This document shows, one piece after another, positions 3,953 through 6,877 of a stretch of DNA of 6,877 bases. Both the position numbers and the translations under genes were made by a program. The DNA lies in assembly GCA_026993705.1 (NCBI GenBank), contig JALWSJ010000138.1:1-6877 (forward strand), written 5' to 3'. How positions within the stretch are numbered: the stretch's first letter is position 1; each line of letters opens with the position of its first letter. Below the pieces are notes generated by a model. The model saw only the letters and a list, made by a program, of their open reading frames with translations. It was not told the origin of the DNA and did not search any database. Origin of the DNA: Flavobacteriales bacterium (GTDB lineage: Bacteria > Bacteroidota > Bacteroidia > Flavobacteriales_D > Parvicellaceae).

Positions 3953-6337
3953 TTACCATTCAGGAGTATTTGTCGGTTTGTTCTTACAAGAAATAACCGT
4001 TGACATTCCTTTAATCGGCGGTGAAAAGTCTCCTTTATTTATTTTAATTGATTTATCCATGTAAACCGAGTTCATAAAATATCCCCAAATCGGTAAAGCT
4101 GTATTTGCTCCTTGTCCCAATCGTGTTGTTGAAAAATGAACAGTAGGGTCTTCACAGCCGACCCAAACTCCCGTTACCAAATCCGGTGTATGACCGACAA
4201 ACCATCCATCGGAGTTATTTTGAGTTGTTCCTGTTTTACCTGCCATAGTTCCAAAAAAGGAATAAGGTTTATTACTGTCTCGGAGTCGTCGGGCTGTTCC
4301 GCCAATTTTTCCATCGTAAGGACGTTTTACGCCTGTAACTCCTTTCATCATTTTTAAGACATCAAAAGCAGTGAATTTATCTAAAACAGGAGTAATATTC
4401 ATTTGAGATTCATAAATAACTTTTCCGTTTTTATCTTCTATTCTGGCTATAACTACGGGTTTTATATATGTACCTTCGTTTGAGTAAATACTATGAGCAG
4501 CAGTTAAATCAATTACCGATAAATCACAAACCCCTAAAGCTAAAGAAGGAGTAGAGGCAAAAGAATTGTTTTTAAGTTGCATAGTTTCAAAATATTGAAT
4601 AACTCGGGGAATGGTATGTGGGTTCTCAGTAAGTTTAGCCGTTATGTTATTCATGGAGTTTGCCAAAGCAAAGAATAGGGGAGTAGGAAAACCGTCATAA
4701 TCACGTTCGCCACCCGGACACCATTGTTTGGTGGTATTTCCATTTAGAATTTCTATGCAGTACCTAACATTTGGAAACTCTGTGCAAGGGGTTAAATTCC
4801 CCGTTCCACCTCCGGCATTTCCGGATTCGATGGAAGCAGCGTACACAAATGGCTTCATGGTAGAACCTACTTGTCGTCTGGACTGATAAACGTTATCGTA
4901 TTTAAAAAACTCATAATCATTTCCTCCTACCCAAGTTTTCACGAATCCCGTTGTAGGTTCGATTGAGATGAACCCGACTCTAAGGATTTGTTTATAATAT
5001 TTGATTGAGTCCAACGGCGACATTTTCACTTTCTTTTTATGTTGTTTGCTGTCCCAATCAAAGACTGTCATATCTACCGGGGTAGCAAATATTTTTTTAA
5101 TAGCTTTATAATCTTTACCTTGTTGCACCAGCTTTTTATAACGCGGACTTTGTTTAACCGCTTGTTCCATGATGCGGTTGATGGTCTTTTTTGAAACGTT
5201 GTCGGCAAAAGGATAGTTTTTATTTTTCTTTACATCTTTAGTGAATGTTTTTTGTAGCGATTTCAAATAGGTCGCAACGGATTTTTCAGCATGAATTTGC
5301 ATCTTTTTATCTATCGTAGTATAAATTTTTAAACCATCACGCTCTACATCCAATGGTTTTCCATATTCATTTAACAGACCTTTTTTTTTGATTATTTTTT
5401 TTACTTCTTTTTTTACATAAGCACGTAAATAAGGAGCAACACCACTGTTATAAGTTTCACGATGAAAGTCTAAGGCGAGGGGGAGTTTACTTAGTGAATC
5501 ATATTCTTGAGCTGTAATATAATTTTCATTTCTCATTAAACTCAGAACAGTGTTTCTTCTTTTTAAAGCATTTTCAGGGTGGCTTTTGGGATTGTAGAAA
5601 TTGGGATTTTTAGCCATACCAACCAAAACGGCACTTTCTTCAGTTGTAAGGTCTTTAGGTTCTTTGCCAAAGTAAATACGAGCAGCAGAATGAATCCCCA
5701 CGGCATTGAGGGTAAAATCAAATTGGTTGAAATACATAGCGATTATTTCCTTCTTAGTATATCTGGTTTCTAATCGTGTAGCGATAATCCATTCGGCAAA
5801 TTTTTGGCGGATGCGTTTAAAAGAGGATTTAGCCGGATTGTGAAACATCATTTTAGCTAATTGTTGAGTAATGGTGCTTGCTCCACCTTTATTTTGACCG
5901 GTTACGGCTCCTAAAACTGCACGCATAACACCTCTGCCATCTACTCCGGAGTGACTTTCAAAACGCTTATCTTCTGTTGCTTTTAAAGCATTAATAAGAT
6001 TTTCGGGTAGTTCTTGGTAGCTTATTTTGGTTCGGTTGGTATGAGGAGCAAACAAAGTACCGATGATTTCTCCATGAGCGTCATAAACATTTGTCGATTC
6101 GTCGCTTCTCGGGTTTTCCAAGGCTTCAATTGAGGGTAAGTCTGATTCAAATGTGGTGAGCAACATCAGAGCAATGATAAATAAAGGAGAGAGTACTGCA
6201 ACCCACGAATACAGAAGTATTTTTATTTTAGTCTTGGTTTGTAATTCGTCATTTTTGGGTATTGCTTTTTTCTTCTTCTTTTTAGGAAAAGAATTGTTAG
6301 GCTTTGGTTTTAAATTTTTTAATGTTTCTCTACTCAT
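3953..6337 (-). CDS. mrcA: Class A penicillin-binding protein (PBP1A type), bifunctional transglycosylase/transpeptidase
   Basis: The 794-aa enzyme polymerises glycan strands from lipid II and cross-links their peptides in the periplasm. Order: Lys-rich cytoplasmic tail (KKKKKK at 19-24); one membrane anchor about 39-61; GT51 transglycosylase with EDKRFESHSGVD (121-133, catalytic Glu122), GASTITQQLAKMMF (152-165) and the RQKFAEWIIATRLE to KKEIIAMYFN block (177-204). A Lys-rich connecting region about 340-450 follows, then the transpeptidase with SxxK (Ser492-Lys495 in GSTMKPF), SxN (SMN at 561-563) and KTGT (701-704). All catalytic motifs are present and the length is normal for the family. 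The ATG at 6335-6337 cannot move upstream because TGA lies in frame two codons before it (6341-6343). It follows recN by 34 bp with no visible promoter, so a shared transcript is likely. Three T-runs of 9, 8 and 7 (5381-5389, 5395-5402, 5408-5414) encode a lysine-rich stretch. Confidence 0.94.
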   Translation of the reverse strand: MSRETLKNLKPKPNNSFPKKKKKKAIPKNDELQTKTKIKILLYSWVAVLSPLFIIALMLLTTFESDLPSIEALENPRSDESTNVYDAHGEIIGTLFAPHTNRTKISYQELPENLINALKATEDKRFESHSGVDGRGVMRAVLGAVTGQNKGGASTITQQLAKMMFHNPAKSSFKRIRQKFAEWIIATRLETRYTKKEIIAMYFNQFDFTLNAVGIHSAARIYFGKEPKDLTTEESAVLVGMAKNPNFYNPKSHPENALKRRNTVLSLMRNENYITAQEYDSLSKLPLALDFHRETYNSGVAPYLRAYVKKEVKKIIKKKGLLNEYGKPLDVERDGLKIYTTIDKKMQIHAEKSVATYLKSLQKTFTKDVKKNKNYPFADNVSKKTINRIMEQAVKQSPRYKKLVQQGKDYKAIKKIFATPVDMTVFDWDSKQHKKKVKMSPLDSIKYYKQILRVGFISIEPTTGFVKTWVGGNDYEFFKYDNVYQSRRQVGSTMKPFVYAASIESGNAGGGTGNLTPCTEFPNVRYCIEILNGNTTKQWCPGGERDYDGFPTPLFFALANSMNNITAKLTENPHTIPRVIQYFETMQLKNNSFASTPSLALGVCDLSVIDLTAAHSIYSNEGTYIKPVVIARIEDKNGKVIYESQMNITPVLDKFTAFDVLKMMKGVTGVKRPYDGKIGGTARRLRDSNKPYSFFGTMAGKTGTTQNNSDGWFVGHTPDLVTGVWVGCEDPTVHFSTTRLGQGANTALPIWGYFMNSVYMDKSIKINKGDFSPPIKGMSTVISCKNKPTNTPEW

Positions 6338-6371
6338 GCGTCAGGTTCGGACAGTTGGCTACTTATACCAT

Positions 6372-6877
6372 TTAAAATTCTAATAATTCTTTCGCATTAT
6401 TGATAGCAGCCTTTGAAGGCGGAGTGCCGCTTAACATGGTCGCTACCTCCCTTATGCGTTGTTCGTCCGATAACGTTTCAATGTGAGTATTAGTTTCGTT
6501 ATTCGTATCTTTTTTATAGACTTTATAATGTGTTGTACCTTTTCCTGCAATTTGTGGTAAATGAGTAATACTAATAAGCTGAATAGTATTTCCCATTTTT
6601 TTCATTATTTCTCCCATCTTATTGGCTACTTCTCCACTTACTCCTGTATCAATTTCGTCAAAAATTAACGTTGCCAAGTTTTCCTTTTCTGCTAAAATGG
6701 CTTTAATCGTAAGCATAATTCTCGAAAGTTCTCCTCCTGAGGCTATTTTATTTAATGGACTAAAGTCAGTTCCTTTGTTGGTTTTGATTAAAAAAGAAAC
6801 AGCATCCAAGCCATTGCGGTTGAAAGAGGGGAGTGGGGAAAACTGAACTTTTAACTTGGCATTAGGCATCGCCAAAT
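6372..6877 (-). CDS. recN: DNA repair protein RecN, C-terminal part (5'-truncated by the window edge)
   Basis: RecN is an SMC-like ATPase that acts in double-strand break repair by recombination. Only the last 167 or so of about 550 residues are here, which is the C-terminal ATPase half. Visible motifs, numbered from the first whole residues: ABC signature ASGGELSRIM (45-54), Walker B and D-loop LIFDEIDTGVSG (70-81), and the switch His in ITHLPQIA (His105). The C-terminal tail DEQRIREVATMLSG is typical of RecN. The frame is open through the right edge, so the TTG at 6873-6875 is an internal Leu. It is the first visible gene of the minus-strand run and is followed after 34 bp by the PBP1A gene. 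No defects seen. Confidence 0.95.
   Translation of the reverse strand, partial: LAMPNAKLKVQFSPLPSFNRNGLDAVSFLIKTNKGTDFSPLNKIASGGELSRIMLTIKAILAEKENLATLIFDEIDTGVSGEVANKMGEIMKKMGNTIQLISITHLPQIAGKGTTHYKVYKKDTNNETNTHIETLSDEQRIREVATMLSGTPPSKAAINNAKELLEF

Noticed and set aside
6357..6375. Possible fourth repeat end: TACTTATACCATTT between recN and the PBP1A gene
   Set aside because: It shares only about 7-10 A/T-rich bases with the palindrome ends (TACCAT/ATGGTA), with no arms or loop. Chance similarity is enough.

Overview
The window looks like chromosomal DNA from a member of the Flavobacteriaceae (Bacteroidota); the genus cannot be fixed from sequence alone. The signs are low GC, start codons without clear Shine-Dalgarno sequences, a PorV/PorQ-family outer-membrane protein (a family tied to the type IX secretion system of this phylum), and E2, PBP1A and RecN proteins that resemble flavobacterial versions. 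Both ends cut through genes.

Left part, plus strand: the 3' portion of odhB/sucB (2-oxoglutarate dehydrogenase E2) ends at 1223 and is followed by a hairpin that is probably its terminator (about 1252-1299). A 344-bp gap follows. It holds a striking imperfect palindrome of about 159 bp (1368-1526), centred on a mismatch-free 30-bp stem with a 6-nt loop. Next come a PorV/PorQ-family beta-barrel gene (1568-2641) and, overlapping it by 4 nt (ATGA), a 54-codon gene for a two-helix membrane protein (2638-2802) that is easily missed because of its size.

Middle part: a 393-bp gap (2803-3195) between convergent genes is packed with structured repeats. There are two hairpins in series (2818-2876 and 2893-2930), then a second palindromic element of about 158 bp (2941-3098) related to the one at 1368-1526, then a half-copy (about 3104-3200) that runs into the stop codon of the next gene. 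The two full copies share a layout of about 76 nt per arm around a 6-nt loop, and both can be read as TA-flanked.

Right part, minus strand, read right to left: recN (3' end only), a class A penicillin-binding protein of the PBP1A type (794 aa), and a 229-aa secreted 'transporter'-type beta-barrel protein. They are spaced 34 and 67 bp apart and probably co-transcribed, but they do not share an obvious pathway (DNA repair, peptidoglycan synthesis, outer membrane).

No defence system, CRISPR array, RNA gene or intact transposase was seen. The most unusual content is the palindromic repeat family and the small membrane protein coupled to the PorV-like gene.
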